NCBI GenBank assembly: GCA_964444925.1
Contig: CAYUIV010000003.1
Coordinates: forward strand, 8,377 to 72,376
Reading direction: 5' to 3'
Source: CAYUIV01 sp964444925
GTDB lineage: Bacteria > Pseudomonadota > Gammaproteobacteria > Diplorickettsiales > Diplorickettsiaceae
Length of the DNA: 64,000 bases
Shown here: positions 1-9,700 of the stretch, piece by piece
How positions within the stretch are numbered: the stretch's first letter is position 1
Layout of the letters: every line of letters begins with the position of its first letter
Made by a program: the position numbers and the translations under genes
The notes under the pieces: model-generated
Told to the model about the DNA's origin: nothing
The model's database searches: none
Seen by the model: only the letters and a program-made list of their open reading frames with translations

Positions 1-28
1 TACTTTAAAGTTTTACACTCATTCTATT

Positions 29-799
29 ATGACACATGCTTTGGTTAAAACATCCAAAGAAATTGACATGATGCGCACAGCAGGACATTTAGCAGCACAA
101 GTGCTGGAAATGATTGCAGACTATGTCAAACCGGGTATTTCAACAGATACATTAAATGATATTTGTCATCAGTATATTGTTGAAAAGCAAGATGCAGTTC
201 CAGCATGTTTAAACTATAGGGGGTTTCCAAAATCCATTTGTACTTCCATTAATCACCAAGTGTGTCATGGGATACCTAGCGACCAAACGTTACTGTCAGG
301 TGATATTATCAATATTGACGTAACTGTTATCAAATCAGGTTATCATGGTGATACAAGTGAGACCTTTTTAGTTGGCAAGACCTCTCCTTTAGCAAATCGA
401 TTAGTCAAAGTAACGCAAGAGTGTTTATACCAAGCCATCCAGGTTGTCAAACCAGGCGCATATCTAGGAGATATTGGTGCCGTAATACAATCACATGCTA
501 AATACAATGGATTTTCTATAGTAACTGACTACTGTGGACATGGTATTGGAAAAAATTTTCATGAAGAGCCTGCCGTTTTACATACAGGCCGACACGGAAC
601 AGGATTAATGCTTAAACCGGGTATGATTTTTACGATTGAACCAATGCTCAACGTGGGTAAAGCAGCTGTAAAATGTTTATCAGATGGTTGGACGGTAGTG
701 ACAAAAGATCATAGTTTATCTGCCCAATGGGAACACACTGTTTTAGTCACAGAAAAAAGTTTCGAAGTCCTTACTCGAAGAGAGAATGAGCCTATTTAA
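29..799 (+). CDS. map: Type I methionine aminopeptidase
   Basis: Cytosolic metalloenzyme that removes the initiator Met from nascent proteins. The product is 256 aa, close to E. coli Map (264 aa). All five metal ligands of the family are visible: Asp97 (INIDVT), Asp108 (HGDTSETF), His171 (GHGIG), Glu204 (FTIEPM) and Glu235 (WEHTV). The ATG start leaves a standard short N-terminus before the first helix. It precedes mreB on the same strand by 67 bp. In many gammaproteobacteria map lies beside rpsB, so this position suggests rearrangement. Identification is secure; whether anything is co-transcribed upstream cannot be seen because the window begins here. Confidence 0.97.
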   Translation: MTHALVKTSKEIDMMRTAGHLAAQVLEMIADYVKPGISTDTLNDICHQYIVEKQDAVPACLNYRGFPKSICTSINHQVCHGIPSDQTLLSGDIINIDVTVIKSGYHGDTSETFLVGKTSPLANRLVKVTQECLYQAIQVVKPGAYLGDIGAVIQSHAKYNGFSIVTDYCGHGIGKNFHEEPAVLHTGRHGTGLMLKPGMIFTIEPMLNVGKAAVKCLSDGWTVVTKDHSLSAQWEHTVLVTEKSFEVLTRRENEPI

Positions 800-866
800 A
801 TTCATTTTTTGATCAACGCTTTACACACATAACCCTTTTTTATCACAAATACAACTTCTTTATTTC

Positions 867-1907
867 ATGGTTATAAAAAAATTACGTGGTTGGCTATCAG
901 AAGATTTATCAATTGATCTAGGAACAGTCAATTGTCTGATCAGCGGTCGTAATGGTATTTTACTAAATGAACCCACGATGGTAGCAGAAAAAACAGGTAG
1001 TCCTAGACAAGTCATTGCAGTTGGCTCAGATGCAAAACCAATGTCGGGACGTACACCAGGTACGATTAAAATTGTACAACCTTTAAAAGATGGTGTCATT
1101 GCTGATCTTGATGCTACCGTTGCAATGTTGCAATATTTTATTCGAAAAGTAAGTAAGAATCATCGTTATCTTAAATTAAGACCACGAATTTTAGTTTGTG
1201 TCCCTTGTGGCGCAACACCTGTAGAGCGTCGATTAATACGTGATTCTGTTTTAAAAGCAGGTGCACGTGAAGGTTACTTAATTGACGAGCCTATGGCTGC
1301 TGCAATAGGTGCAGGTTTACCCGTTGAACAACCAGGAGGGTCAATGGTCGTTGATATTGGAGGAGGAACAACAGAGGTAGCTGTAATCTCTTATGGAGGC
1401 ATTGTAAGAGCACAATCTATTCCAATTGCAGGAAATCGGTTTGATCAAGCGATCTCTAAATATATACGTGATCATTACTCTATTTCAGTCGGTGAAGCGA
1501 CAGTAGAGCGCATTAAGCATCAAGTCGGTACCGCTTTTCCTACAGAAGAAAAGCTTGAAATTGAAACCTGTGGATTACATACAATAGAAGGTATTCCTAA
1601 ATACTTCAAAATTACGGGTGCAGAAATTTTAGAAGTACTTGAAGAACCGCTAAACGAAATGATACAAGGCATTTTATATATTTTAAGAGATACATTACCT
1701 GAATTAGCCGGTGATATTGCAGAACGAGGCATTATGTTAACAGGTGGGGGTGCATTACTTCGCAATATCGATAGATTAATTCAAGTTAAAACCAACACAA
1801 AGGTAACCATTGCAGAAGAACCGCTAACGTGTGTTGCACGTGGAGGAGGACATGCACTTGCTTTAATGGATAAGATGAATCATCCTCTATTACTTGCAAC
1901 AGAATAA
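867..1907 (+). CDS. mreB: Rod shape-determining actin homologue MreB
   Basis: Bacterial actin that polymerises under the inner membrane and guides lateral wall synthesis through MreC, MreD and RodA/PBP2. At 346 aa it has normal family length. The actin-fold nucleotide motifs are present: DLGT at 17-20 (phosphate 1), DIGGGTTE at 163-170 (phosphate 2), and LTGGGALLRN near 291 (adenosine loop). The N-terminus with basic and hydrophobic residues fits the membrane-binding amphipathic helix. mreC follows after 20 bp. Retention of mreB implies a rod-shaped, wall-making cell rather than a highly degenerate symbiont. The ATG has no clear Shine-Dalgarno sequence. Confidence 0.97.
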   Translation: MVIKKLRGWLSEDLSIDLGTVNCLISGRNGILLNEPTMVAEKTGSPRQVIAVGSDAKPMSGRTPGTIKIVQPLKDGVIADLDATVAMLQYFIRKVSKNHRYLKLRPRILVCVPCGATPVERRLIRDSVLKAGAREGYLIDEPMAAAIGAGLPVEQPGGSMVVDIGGGTTEVAVISYGGIVRAQSIPIAGNRFDQAISKYIRDHYSISVGEATVERIKHQVGTAFPTEEKLEIETCGLHTIEGIPKYFKITGAEILEVLEEPLNEMIQGILYILRDTLPELAGDIAERGIMLTGGGALLRNIDRLIQVKTNTKVTIAEEPLTCVARGGGHALALMDKMNHPLLLATE

Positions 1908-1927
1908 ACTTTTAATACAGTAATCGC

Positions 1928-2746
1928 TTGTTTTTCGATCAGAAAATTGCAGAAAAAATTAGCTACTATTACGCTATTTTTTTCTTTTTTTTAATGACAT
2001 GTATAGGATTAGATTATTGTAAAAAACTCAACTGGACTCGGAAGGTAACGCATCAATTGAGGTATTCAATTGCATACACGGTGCACACACCTATTAAGCA
2101 ATATCTGAAATATTATCAACAGCTTTTTCAAGCAAATGCAGTATATCAGGCACATCAACAGTTACAAGAAAATTACACACAGTTAAAAGCACAGATACAA
2201 AATTATGCTGAAATAAAACGGGAAAATCAGCAACTTCATGAGCTACTGCATAGCTTTCACTCTTCTAAAAAATACCATACGACGTTAGCACGTCTTCTAC
2301 ATGTTAAGATAAATACTCAAGTATGTGAGATTTTACTTGAAAGTTTAGCAAAGATAGATAAAAAGAAAGATTTAGTGATACTCGATCAACACGGTGTAGT
2401 GGGTAGAGTCATTGAGATAGCGCCTCTTCTAAAAGTGTTGCGAATCGATGACAAGCGAAGTGCAGTACCTGTTGAGATAGAGCGCAATGGATTGAGAGGT
2501 ATTTTATTGGGCCAAGGATTAAACCAGCCGTTAATTGTAAAATACTTTTCAAAAACACAAGATGTGCGTGTGGGGGACAAACTCATTACATCAGGATTAG
2601 GTGGAATATATCCAAAAGGCTATTTAGTAAGCTATATTACACATATTAAAAATGAGACAGATAATTTTTATCTTAGCATTAGTGCAGCTCCCATGGCTGC
2701 GCTTGATAAAAATCATTTACTGCTTATCTTGCAAACAACCATCTAG
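1928..2746 (+). CDS. mreC: Rod shape-determining protein MreC
   Basis: Bitopic inner-membrane protein that links MreB filaments to the periplasmic wall synthases. The start is TTG; no in-frame ATG lies early enough to keep the membrane segment. A hydrophobic stretch at about 14-28 is followed by a Gln-rich coiled coil at about 70-110. The periplasmic beta domain follows, with the family signature VGDKLITSGLGGIYPKG near 220. At 272 aa it lacks the long Pro/Ala-rich C-terminal tail of E. coli MreC. It is co-directional with mreB, but the expected next gene, mreD, lies 2 kb away beyond an inverted transporter gene. Confidence 0.93.
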   Translation: MFFDQKIAEKISYYYAIFFFFLMTCIGLDYCKKLNWTRKVTHQLRYSIAYTVHTPIKQYLKYYQQLFQANAVYQAHQQLQENYTQLKAQIQNYAEIKRENQQLHELLHSFHSSKKYHTTLARLLHVKINTQVCEILLESLAKIDKKKDLVILDQHGVVGRVIEIAPLLKVLRIDDKRSAVPVEIERNGLRGILLGQGLNQPLIVKYFSKTQDVRVGDKLITSGLGGIYPKGYLVSYITHIKNETDNFYLSISAAPMAALDKNHLLLILQTTI

Positions 2747-2767
2747 CTGTACTTCCAAAAAAGTTTT

Positions 2768-4072
2768 CTAATCTTGTTCAAGATAATTTTTTTCCAACTC
2801 TTTTGGTAAGTAAACGATTGAAACTAATAAGCTAATACCGCAGGTAATGACAATGTAGTAGTAGAAAAAATGTTCTATGCCAAATGATTTTGTTAATAGT
2901 GCAATTGATTCAGCTGAACCCCCAAAAAGGGCATTTGCAATACCATAACAAAATCCAACACCTAAAGCGCGCACTTCTTTAGGGAATAATTCTGCTTTAA
3001 TCAAACCTCCAATTGAAGTGTATAGACTGAGGGAAGCCAGTATAATAGTAATTAATCCAAATGCAAGGTAAGGATTTGGATTTTTTTGTAACAGATAAAA
3101 TGTAGGTAAAGTTAATACCATGAGCAAAGCATTGGAAAGTAGCATAGGTATTAAACGTCCAATACGATCGGAGAGCGCTCCAAAAATAGGTTGTAAGCAC
3201 ATGCAGATAAATAAAGCGCTGACCATGATCAAATTTGATGTCGTTTTTGGCATACCTATAGAATGAACCAAGTATTTTTGCATGTAGACCGTAAATGTAT
3301 AAAAACTCAGTGAGCCGGCAGCGGTTGTAATGAAAACTGTTATGACTGCTTTTTGGTGACGTAATAATGTACTTAGACTTCCTGCATTTTTGACTGGTGT
3401 TTTTTTACCTGTTGCTTCTTCTTGCAAAGAAAAACGTAACCAAACAGTTACTAGTGAACCCACGGCACCAATTACAAATGGGATACGCCATCCCCAACTT
3501 TCAAGCTGTTGATTTGATAGAATTTGTTGCAAAAATACTAAAACAAGTGTTGCAATCAGCTGTCCTCCGATAAGGGTGGTGTATTGAAAAGAACCCAAGA
3601 AACCTCGTCTATTTTTCATAGACACTTCACTCATATATGTTGCACTAGTGCCATAGCCTCCACCTACCGCTAGGCCTTGTAATAAGCGGGCACATAAAAG
3701 AACAAAGGGTGCCCCATAACCAATGCTAGAATAAGTTGGTGTAATAGCTAGTAGCAAAGAACCTGCAAACATGACAAGACCAGAGTGAATAAGCGCTCTA
3801 TTACGTCCTTGTCGATCTGCAAGTCGACCGTAGAACCAGCCACCAATAGGACGGGCGATAAAACCCGCTGCAAAAATTCCGGCAGCCTGTAACAATTGTA
3901 CAGTTTTATCATAACTTGGAAAAAAAGAGCCAGCAAAATAGACGGAAGAAAAAGCGTAAAAATAAAAACCCATCCATTCTAAAAGATTGCCAAAAGAGGC
4001 TTTAATAATTGAAGTAATGCGCTGTTGATCAGAAACATTGTGACCTTTCAAGTTTGATACGCTAGAAATCAT
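2768..4072 (-). CDS. kgtP: 2-oxoglutarate/H+ symporter, MHS family (KgtP-like)
   Basis: Major facilitator protein of the metabolite:H+ symporter family with about 12 membrane helices. It resembles E. coli KgtP, the 2-oxoglutarate permease, over its whole length (434 aa against 432). Shared segments include GNLLEWMGFYFYAFSS near the start, AAGFIARPIGGWFYGRLADR in loop 2-3, GLAVGGGYGTSATYMSEV, ESWGWRIPFVIGA and KAELFPKEVRALGVG. The substrate is inferred from similarity; ProP-type osmolyte transport is less likely. I prefer the ATG at 4072 to a TTG four codons upstream. The gene is inverted between mreC and mreD. Import of a TCA intermediate from a host would fit an intracellular life. Confidence 0.85.
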   Translation of the reverse strand: MISSVSNLKGHNVSDQQRITSIIKASFGNLLEWMGFYFYAFSSVYFAGSFFPSYDKTVQLLQAAGIFAAGFIARPIGGWFYGRLADRQGRNRALIHSGLVMFAGSLLLAITPTYSSIGYGAPFVLLCARLLQGLAVGGGYGTSATYMSEVSMKNRRGFLGSFQYTTLIGGQLIATLVLVFLQQILSNQQLESWGWRIPFVIGAVGSLVTVWLRFSLQEEATGKKTPVKNAGSLSTLLRHQKAVITVFITTAAGSLSFYTFTVYMQKYLVHSIGMPKTTSNLIMVSALFICMCLQPIFGALSDRIGRLIPMLLSNALLMVLTLPTFYLLQKNPNPYLAFGLITIILASLSLYTSIGGLIKAELFPKEVRALGVGFCYGIANALFGGSAESIALLTKSFGIEHFFYYYIVITCGISLLVSIVYLPKELEKNYLEQD

Positions 4073-4750
4073 GCAGATACCCAAAATAAAACTAAATAAT
4101 TATGCTTTTTCAGTATAAAACGCGAAAAAGACTTAAGAATGCAGCTGTCGGCAATAATAACTGTATACTTTTGGTTTTTCAAGTTTGATGCAGTCTAACA
4201 CGTTTTCATAAAATACCTTGCACGCGTCACAGTCATATACAACCTATGATTACGCAACTGTACATATATCGTGTTTTTACTTCATATCATCAAAGTGATT
4301 TTTGATATGTGATATGCCTTTTTGCAACTAATAGAAATGTTTTTATCGGAAGGTAAAAACTGAAAAGGTTGGAATAAGCCATGAAAATATGTGTATTATT
4401 CTTTCAGCAACATCATATATCTCATCTAGTTACTGACATGACTCAACGAAAATTCATTTTATATATTGTAGTCGTTGAGCATAGAGAAGATTAGTTCAAT
4501 TATTACCACAAGGTGTAGAAAACAAAATGTAGTTTCATCAATAATTTAAAACTCTATTGCGTGCATTTTTACATGACCCCTTGTTACAAGAGAAGGTCAT
4601 AATATAATTAATTATTTAAAAATAGTGATAGAAAGACTATTGAGCATGCGGGATACTTTAGTCGCTAATGTTCTCTAAAACAGCTATAATTTTTAACATT
4701 TTTTATTTTCACAGAAATGTACATGCTAATAGCGCAAAAATATTTATTCA
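4073..4750. other. Long intergenic stretch between kgtP and mreD
   Basis: These 678 bp between the divergent starts of kgtP and mreD hold no credible coding frame. They are AT-rich and must contain the start signals of both genes, but I could not fix a convincing -35/-10 pair. An 8-bp inverted repeat lies at 4442-4449 and 4472-4479 (CTCAACGA against TCGTTGAG) around a 22-base AT-rich loop. It lacks a T run and may be chance. The stretch could be eroded remains of DNA that arrived with kgtP. Confidence 0.5.
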
Positions 4751-5380
4751 TTGAAATTATCTTATCATGATGCTTTAAGATTTATCATGTATTTTCCTTA
4801 TCCATCAATAAAGCGGATGCAACTACTTACTTGGCATGTATTACTTGCTCTTAGTAAAGTACTATATACGTTGTTGCTCATGCATGTTGCTGTTGGACTT
4901 ACTATATTACCCTTGCAAGAAAAATTTCTTATGTATTGGCCTTTATGGCCTTCTATCTTAGCAATTTTGTGGTCTTTTTGTTTCTCTTACAAAATTGTGA
5001 TTTTACCAATTTTTGGTATGGGACTAATTCTTGACCATTTCACGCATGCCTGTGCCGGTACACATGCACTCGCTTTACTCACGGTTAATTATTTCAGTTA
5101 CTGTTGTTTTTCAGAAGAGCGTTCTTTTCCGATTGAAAAGGTGACTTATATCGTTACACTCTGTTCATTGTTTATTATATATCAACTGTTGTTATGGAGT
5201 ATTCAGCGCATTACGTTAGTTCCTGTTTCAAAATTTCCACAACATATATTAATCCACGCAGTTATCAGTACAATGATTTATCTTATTTCTATTAATACAA
5301 TTCGTGCCGGTTATCAACGTTTAACCCCACGTCATGCTTTAATAGAATTTATAATTCAATGGATTAAAAGCGCTTCTTAG
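4751..5380 (+). CDS. mreD: Rod shape-determining protein MreD (displaced)
   Basis: Polytopic inner-membrane partner of MreC. Overall similarity is weak, but the family core is recognisable: several hydrophobic helices, and a segment near residue 90 reading FGMGLILDHFTHACAGTHAL. This matches the GLxLDxLxGxxLGxHAL pattern of MreD. The product is 209 aa from a TTG at 4751, longer than E. coli MreD (162 aa). An ATG at 4787 or 4817 would give a more usual N-terminus. It lies 2 kb downstream of mreC on the same strand with kgtP inverted in between, so it probably has its own promoter. Another membrane protein cannot be excluded. Confidence 0.7.
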   Translation: MKLSYHDALRFIMYFPYPSIKRMQLLTWHVLLALSKVLYTLLLMHVAVGLTILPLQEKFLMYWPLWPSILAILWSFCFSYKIVILPIFGMGLILDHFTHACAGTHALALLTVNYFSYCCFSEERSFPIEKVTYIVTLCSLFIIYQLLLWSIQRITLVPVSKFPQHILIHAVISTMIYLISINTIRAGYQRLTPRHALIEFIIQWIKSAS

Positions 5381-5479
5381 TTGATAGCAGTGCATTACAA
5401 TGAAAAAAGATAACGTTTCATAAAATTCCTGTTGTGTGCTGCATGCATTGAGATGGATGAGTATGAATGATAAAAAATA

Positions 5480-6346
5480 TTATTTTAAAAAAACTGTTTG
5501 AGTAGTAAAACGTTGAATATCAAAAGATAATTCATTTAAAAAATGCTGAATATTTTCAAAGCGATTTGTATCATCGAACAATTCACATGTTTTATAAAAC
5601 TGCACATAGTTGCATATCATCAATTCTATTTGACGTATTGATAAAACAGCATATAGATTTTTAGCTTCTTTAGGTTGATGAGGTACTGTTTTTAATTTAC
5701 AGCGCGTTAGTTTAATCAGGCAATATAGTGATGCATTATATAGATCCACAAGATCTGATTTAATTTGAGAGAAGTGATTGATTTGAGCGTGTACATCTTG
5801 GATTCGAGAAAAGTACGCCGGCATCATTTTTTTTAAGCATTGTAGCGCGTGCAAGCACTGTGTGATTGTTTGCACACATTGTTCCACTTTTTGCATTTGC
5901 CAGTATTCAATAAAATAAAAAGTAGTATTCAGTACACTTGTTTCTTGAGAGATGAGTAATACATTAACAAAATGCTCTAGATGTTCTAAGTGATTGTGAG
6001 TTAACTCAAAGAGCATGCGATAAGAAGCAAGTTTAATTTCTTCTACTTTATTGTGGGCTTGGATTGCCACCTTATCCTGAGAAAAAAATGCCGTAAAAGT
6101 ATCAAAATTAATTGAAAGAATATTATTACACTGCTTTACTTGTTGCCTTTTTTGATCGTACTGCTGTAAATAGCGAATTAATTGTTCAATAATGCTCAGC
6201 GTTTCTGGCAACGTCTTTTCTACAACTGTAGTGCATAGTGCTTGAAAAGCTTTTTCAACTGTTTCTATCTCATTACAGCTGTATTGAGAGCATTTAGTCA
6301 ATACTGGAACGGTACAATTAGTATCAAGAGATTGAGGCGTTTGCAT
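5480..6346 (-). CDS. Unrecognised helical protein, 288 aa
   Basis: I do not recognise a family. The start is set at the ATG at 6346 because AAAAAGGA lies 6-8 bases before it; a TTG at 6370 in the same frame lacks such a site. The predicted product is almost wholly alpha-helical. It is rich in Gln, His, Cys and Leu, with scattered Cys residues (for example in TKCSQYSCNE), no signal peptide and no membrane helix. The composition resembles helical-bundle effector-like proteins of intracellular bacteria, but no motif supports that. It stands alone between convergent mreD and co-directional topA. Base use matches the neighbours, so it does not look recently acquired. Confidence 0.6.
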   Translation of the reverse strand: MQTPQSLDTNCTVPVLTKCSQYSCNEIETVEKAFQALCTTVVEKTLPETLSIIEQLIRYLQQYDQKRQQVKQCNNILSINFDTFTAFFSQDKVAIQAHNKVEEIKLASYRMLFELTHNHLEHLEHFVNVLLISQETSVLNTTFYFIEYWQMQKVEQCVQTITQCLHALQCLKKMMPAYFSRIQDVHAQINHFSQIKSDLVDLYNASLYCLIKLTRCKLKTVPHQPKEAKNLYAVLSIRQIELMICNYVQFYKTCELFDDTNRFENIQHFLNELSFDIQRFTTQTVFLK

Positions 6347-6449
6347 AATGACATCCTTTTTCTGTAACAAATGCTTTAAGAAATATTTTTACATTCCTTG
6401 TAAGATTACTTTAACACAATTAGCTATTCATGTGATGAATTATTTTCTT

Positions 6450-8750
6450 TTAGAAAGGTGTAGCATATTGACAGGTTTTACGCGGACAAACTTTTTCTTT
6501 CCCTTTGCGTTTCGTGATTCTAAGCATTAGAATTGACCATGCACATGTGGGACATACTTCTGCAAGTGGCTCACCCCATATCGCGTATTGGCAATCGGGA
6601 TATCGTGCACACGAATAAAAAATTTTTTCATAACGTGATTTTCTTTTTAGCAAATCAGCTTGATGACATTCAGGACATTGTATCTTTGTGCTGATCGGTT
6701 TTTCAATGGATTCAATGTATCTGCATTTTGGATAATGGCTGCAACCAATAAATTTTCCATAGCGACCTTGTTTAATATGTAGCGTTGCATTGCATTGAGG
6801 GCATAGGCGATCGGTGATGGTCTCTGGAGTAGTATTGCTATCTTCTTGATTCAAATTGCGTGTGTAATCACATTCTGGGTAAGCAGAACAGCCGATGAAA
6901 TTACCTCGTTTTCCTAAACGTTTTGTCAACATTTTCCCGCATTTAGGACAGTTTTCTTCGAGTTTTTCTTGTGTTACATCAGCTCTTTGAACAGTTGATT
7001 CAATTTGCTCGATTCTTTGCTTAAAGGTAATCCAAAAATCTTTTAAAATAGGTTTCCACCTTTTTTCTCCTCGTGCAATTTCGTCTAGGGCATCTTCTAA
7101 CTTTGCAGTAAAACCATAATCAATATACTGATTAAAGTAATTGATCAAGAATTGATACACTACTTTTCCAACATCAGTTGGTTGAAAACGTTTTTTGACG
7201 AGTGTCACATACTCTCGCTGCAATAAAGTAGTAATAATAGGTACATAAGTTGAGGGACGACCAATGTCATAGACTTCTAAATTTTTAATTAAACTTGCCT
7301 CATTATACCGTGGAGGTGCTTCTGTAAAATGTTGATCTGCAGTGATTTCTTGTAGCTTGATGCGCTCACCTATTTCTAATAAAGGTAAAAAAATTTTTTC
7401 ATGCGTAATGGTCGTTAGCGCCTCATCAGCATTCTTTATGTCTTCTGTTTCTTGATAAATGTTTAAAAATCCTGCATGCAATACAGTTGTTCCTGTTGCA
7501 TGATACCTATTCTCTTTTGTATCGATAAAATCAATGGATAAAGATTCAAGTGTTGCATGAGTCATTTGAGATGCAACAGTACGCTTCCAGATCAAATCAT
7601 ATAGACGTTGTTGCTCCTCGTTAAGTGCGTGTTTAATCGTTTCTGGAGTATACGCCACGTAAGTTGGTCGGATTGCTTCGTGAGCTTCTTGTGCATTTTT
7701 ACTTTTTGTCTTGAAAATACGTGATGTAGAGACACTGACGTGTTGGCCGTATTGCTCTTTAATAAACCGATGAATAGAAGAAAGTGCTTCTTTTGACAAG
7801 GTAGTTGAGTCTGTACGCATATAAGTAATTAATCCAACTAGCCCTTCGCCAATATCAACACCTTCGTATAGTTGTTGCGCAATAAACATCGTTTTTTTAG
7901 CAGTAAATCCTAATTTATGTGCTGCTTCTTGCTGTAATGTAGACGTAATAAAAGGAGCAGCCGGTTGTTTTTTTCTCTCTTTTTTCTGGACATGTTGTAC
8001 TGTCAATACACCGTTGGCGGCTTTGAATAAAGCGCTTTTAGCAATATGTGCTGCCTTTTCTGTCGTAATATCAAATTGTGCTAACTTTTTATTGTCATAA
8101 ACAGTAAGTTTTGCCTGAAATGTTTTTGTTTGTTCGTATAAAAGACAAGCAGAAAGTGTCCAATATTCTTTTGACTCAAATTTTTCAATCTCTAGTTCAC
8201 GTTCTGTAATGAGACGTAATGCAGGACTTTGTACTCGCCCTGCTGATAATCCTCTGCGTACTTTTTTCCATAGTAGAGGAGATAATGTAAAGCCAACTAA
8301 ATAATCTAGCGCTCGCCGCGCTTGTTGTGCATCAATAAGATGCATCGAAAGATTTTTAGGATGTGCAATTGCTTCTTTTATTGCGTTCTGCGTAATTTCA
8401 TGAAAAATAATACGATAAACGTTTATGTTTTCTAATACTTTTTTTTCTTTTAAAAATTCATGAATATGCCAGGCGATTGCTTCTCCTTCTCGATCAGGGT
8501 CTGTTGCAAGATAAAGATTCAGTTTACCTTTGACGGCTTTAGCAATGATTTTTGCATATTTTTCATTTCTTAAAATGAGTTGATAGTGCATTACAAAATC
8601 TTTTTCCGGTTCTACTGCCCCTGTCTTAGGAATAAGATCACGAATGTGGCCATAAGAGGAAAGTGTTTCAAACTCTTGACCAAGATATTTTTGGATAGTT
8701 TTAGCTTTTGCGGGTGATTCAACAATCACTAAATTTTTGGCAGCGCTCAT
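6450..8750 (-). CDS. topA: DNA topoisomerase I
   Basis: Type IA topoisomerase that relaxes negative supercoils behind RNA polymerase. The 766-aa product begins with a Toprim domain: Glu11 in VIVESPAKAKT and the acidic triad Asp84, Asp86, Glu88 in DPDREGE. The catalytic Tyr310 sits in ITYMRTDST. The C-terminus (about 590-766) has four Cys4-type ribbons, of which the first three are CPKCGK...CSAYPEC, CPQCNA...CSHYPKC and CPECHQ...CARYPDC, comparable to the C-terminal zinc domains of E. coli TopA (865 aa). The product is about 100 aa shorter than that enzyme. It is transcribed on its own in the minus direction, with 150 bp of AT-rich spacer upstream. Confidence 0.97.
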   Translation of the reverse strand: MSAAKNLVIVESPAKAKTIQKYLGQEFETLSSYGHIRDLIPKTGAVEPEKDFVMHYQLILRNEKYAKIIAKAVKGKLNLYLATDPDREGEAIAWHIHEFLKEKKVLENINVYRIIFHEITQNAIKEAIAHPKNLSMHLIDAQQARRALDYLVGFTLSPLLWKKVRRGLSAGRVQSPALRLITERELEIEKFESKEYWTLSACLLYEQTKTFQAKLTVYDNKKLAQFDITTEKAAHIAKSALFKAANGVLTVQHVQKKERKKQPAAPFITSTLQQEAAHKLGFTAKKTMFIAQQLYEGVDIGEGLVGLITYMRTDSTTLSKEALSSIHRFIKEQYGQHVSVSTSRIFKTKSKNAQEAHEAIRPTYVAYTPETIKHALNEEQQRLYDLIWKRTVASQMTHATLESLSIDFIDTKENRYHATGTTVLHAGFLNIYQETEDIKNADEALTTITHEKIFLPLLEIGERIKLQEITADQHFTEAPPRYNEASLIKNLEVYDIGRPSTYVPIITTLLQREYVTLVKKRFQPTDVGKVVYQFLINYFNQYIDYGFTAKLEDALDEIARGEKRWKPILKDFWITFKQRIEQIESTVQRADVTQEKLEENCPKCGKMLTKRLGKRGNFIGCSAYPECDYTRNLNQEDSNTTPETITDRLCPQCNATLHIKQGRYGKFIGCSHYPKCRYIESIEKPISTKIQCPECHQADLLKRKSRYEKIFYSCARYPDCQYAIWGEPLAEVCPTCAWSILMLRITKRKGKEKVCPRKTCQYATPF

Positions 8751-8902
8751 GAAAATGTAGTAAATGAATTAAGAAAATATAATGTAATAGCAATTTGCAA
8801 TGTTTATTACAAAGTATGAACGATTAATATTATACATAATTGCTTTTATATAATACTTATCATACTCATTGATTGTGCAAAATAATGAGTTTTAGTGGTA
8901 AT

Positions 8903-9502
8903 TCATTTTTCAGCTTGAAACTTCAATGCAAAAGATGCGATACGTTGACCCACCTTGAAACATAGCTGTTTTTCTTCTTTAGAAATTTCAAATTGATGTT
9001 TTTCACCTGAGAAATGGCTTGGTCCATAAGGTGTACCACCAGACCGTGTGGTTGACAGTGCTTGTTCGGAGTAAGGTAGTCCAAGAAAGCAAACGCCTTG
9101 ATGCAAAAGCACAGCGGCCATGTGCAGTAAAGTACTTTCTTGTCCGCCATGTAAGCTGGAAGCAGAAGTAAAAACAGCAGCAGGTTTATCAATCAGTGAA
9201 CCTTCTATCCAAACAGGCGTAAGCGTATCTATAAAATATTTTAAAGATGATGCCATACTTCCAAAATACGCTGGACTTCCCAAAATAATTCCACTACAGT
9301 TTCTCACATCATCTATTGTTGCATACAGCGGTCCTTCTTTTGGAACGTTGTTTGAAGATATAGTTGAGGAATCGACAAGAGAGGGAACTGTACGTATTTT
9401 TGCTTCAATTTCTGAAAATTGATCGATACCTTTTGCAATGTGTCTGGCCATACTTGCAGTGGTACCTTTTTTACTATAATAAAGAATAAGAATATAAGGC
9501 AT
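8903..9502 (-). CDS. wrbA: NAD(P)H:quinone oxidoreductase, WrbA family
   Basis: FMN-dependent flavoprotein that reduces quinones by two electrons and limits redox cycling. The start is placed at the ATG at 9502, giving 199 aa, the normal WrbA length. The frame is open up to 9565, but the extra residues match nothing in the family. The FMN phosphate loop is seen as ILYYSKKGTTASMARHIAKG at the N-terminus. The family segments SPAYFGSMASSLKYFID near 80 and TSASSLHGGQE near 113 follow. It is divergent from rpsB with 198 bp between the start codons, so this gap must hold both promoters. Confidence 0.93.
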   Translation of the reverse strand: MPYILILYYSKKGTTASMARHIAKGIDQFSEIEAKIRTVPSLVDSSTISSNNVPKEGPLYATIDDVRNCSGIILGSPAYFGSMASSLKYFIDTLTPVWIEGSLIDKPAAVFTSASSLHGGQESTLLHMAAVLLHQGVCFLGLPYSEQALSTTRSGGTPYGPSHFSGEKHQFEISKEEKQLCFKVGQRIASFALKFQAEK

Positions 9503-9700
9503 CGTGATATGAATAGTTGAGTACTTATTTAATATTAGTTTAACGCTAGATAGGATTGATAACAAATGAAACGCATTGTATAGAAGAGTATTTCGTGTTA
9601 TAAAACAGATTAAAATGTTTAGTGTAAAAGCTATTTTGTCAATAGCAAAATTATTTATTTTTCACTATGAAAAATACCTTATTTAATTGGAGTAAACTCG

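Noticed and set aside
4442..4479. Regulatory hairpin upstream of mreD
   Set aside because: The stem is only 8 bp with a 22-base AT-rich loop and no T run; such repeats are expected by chance in this AT-rich stretch.
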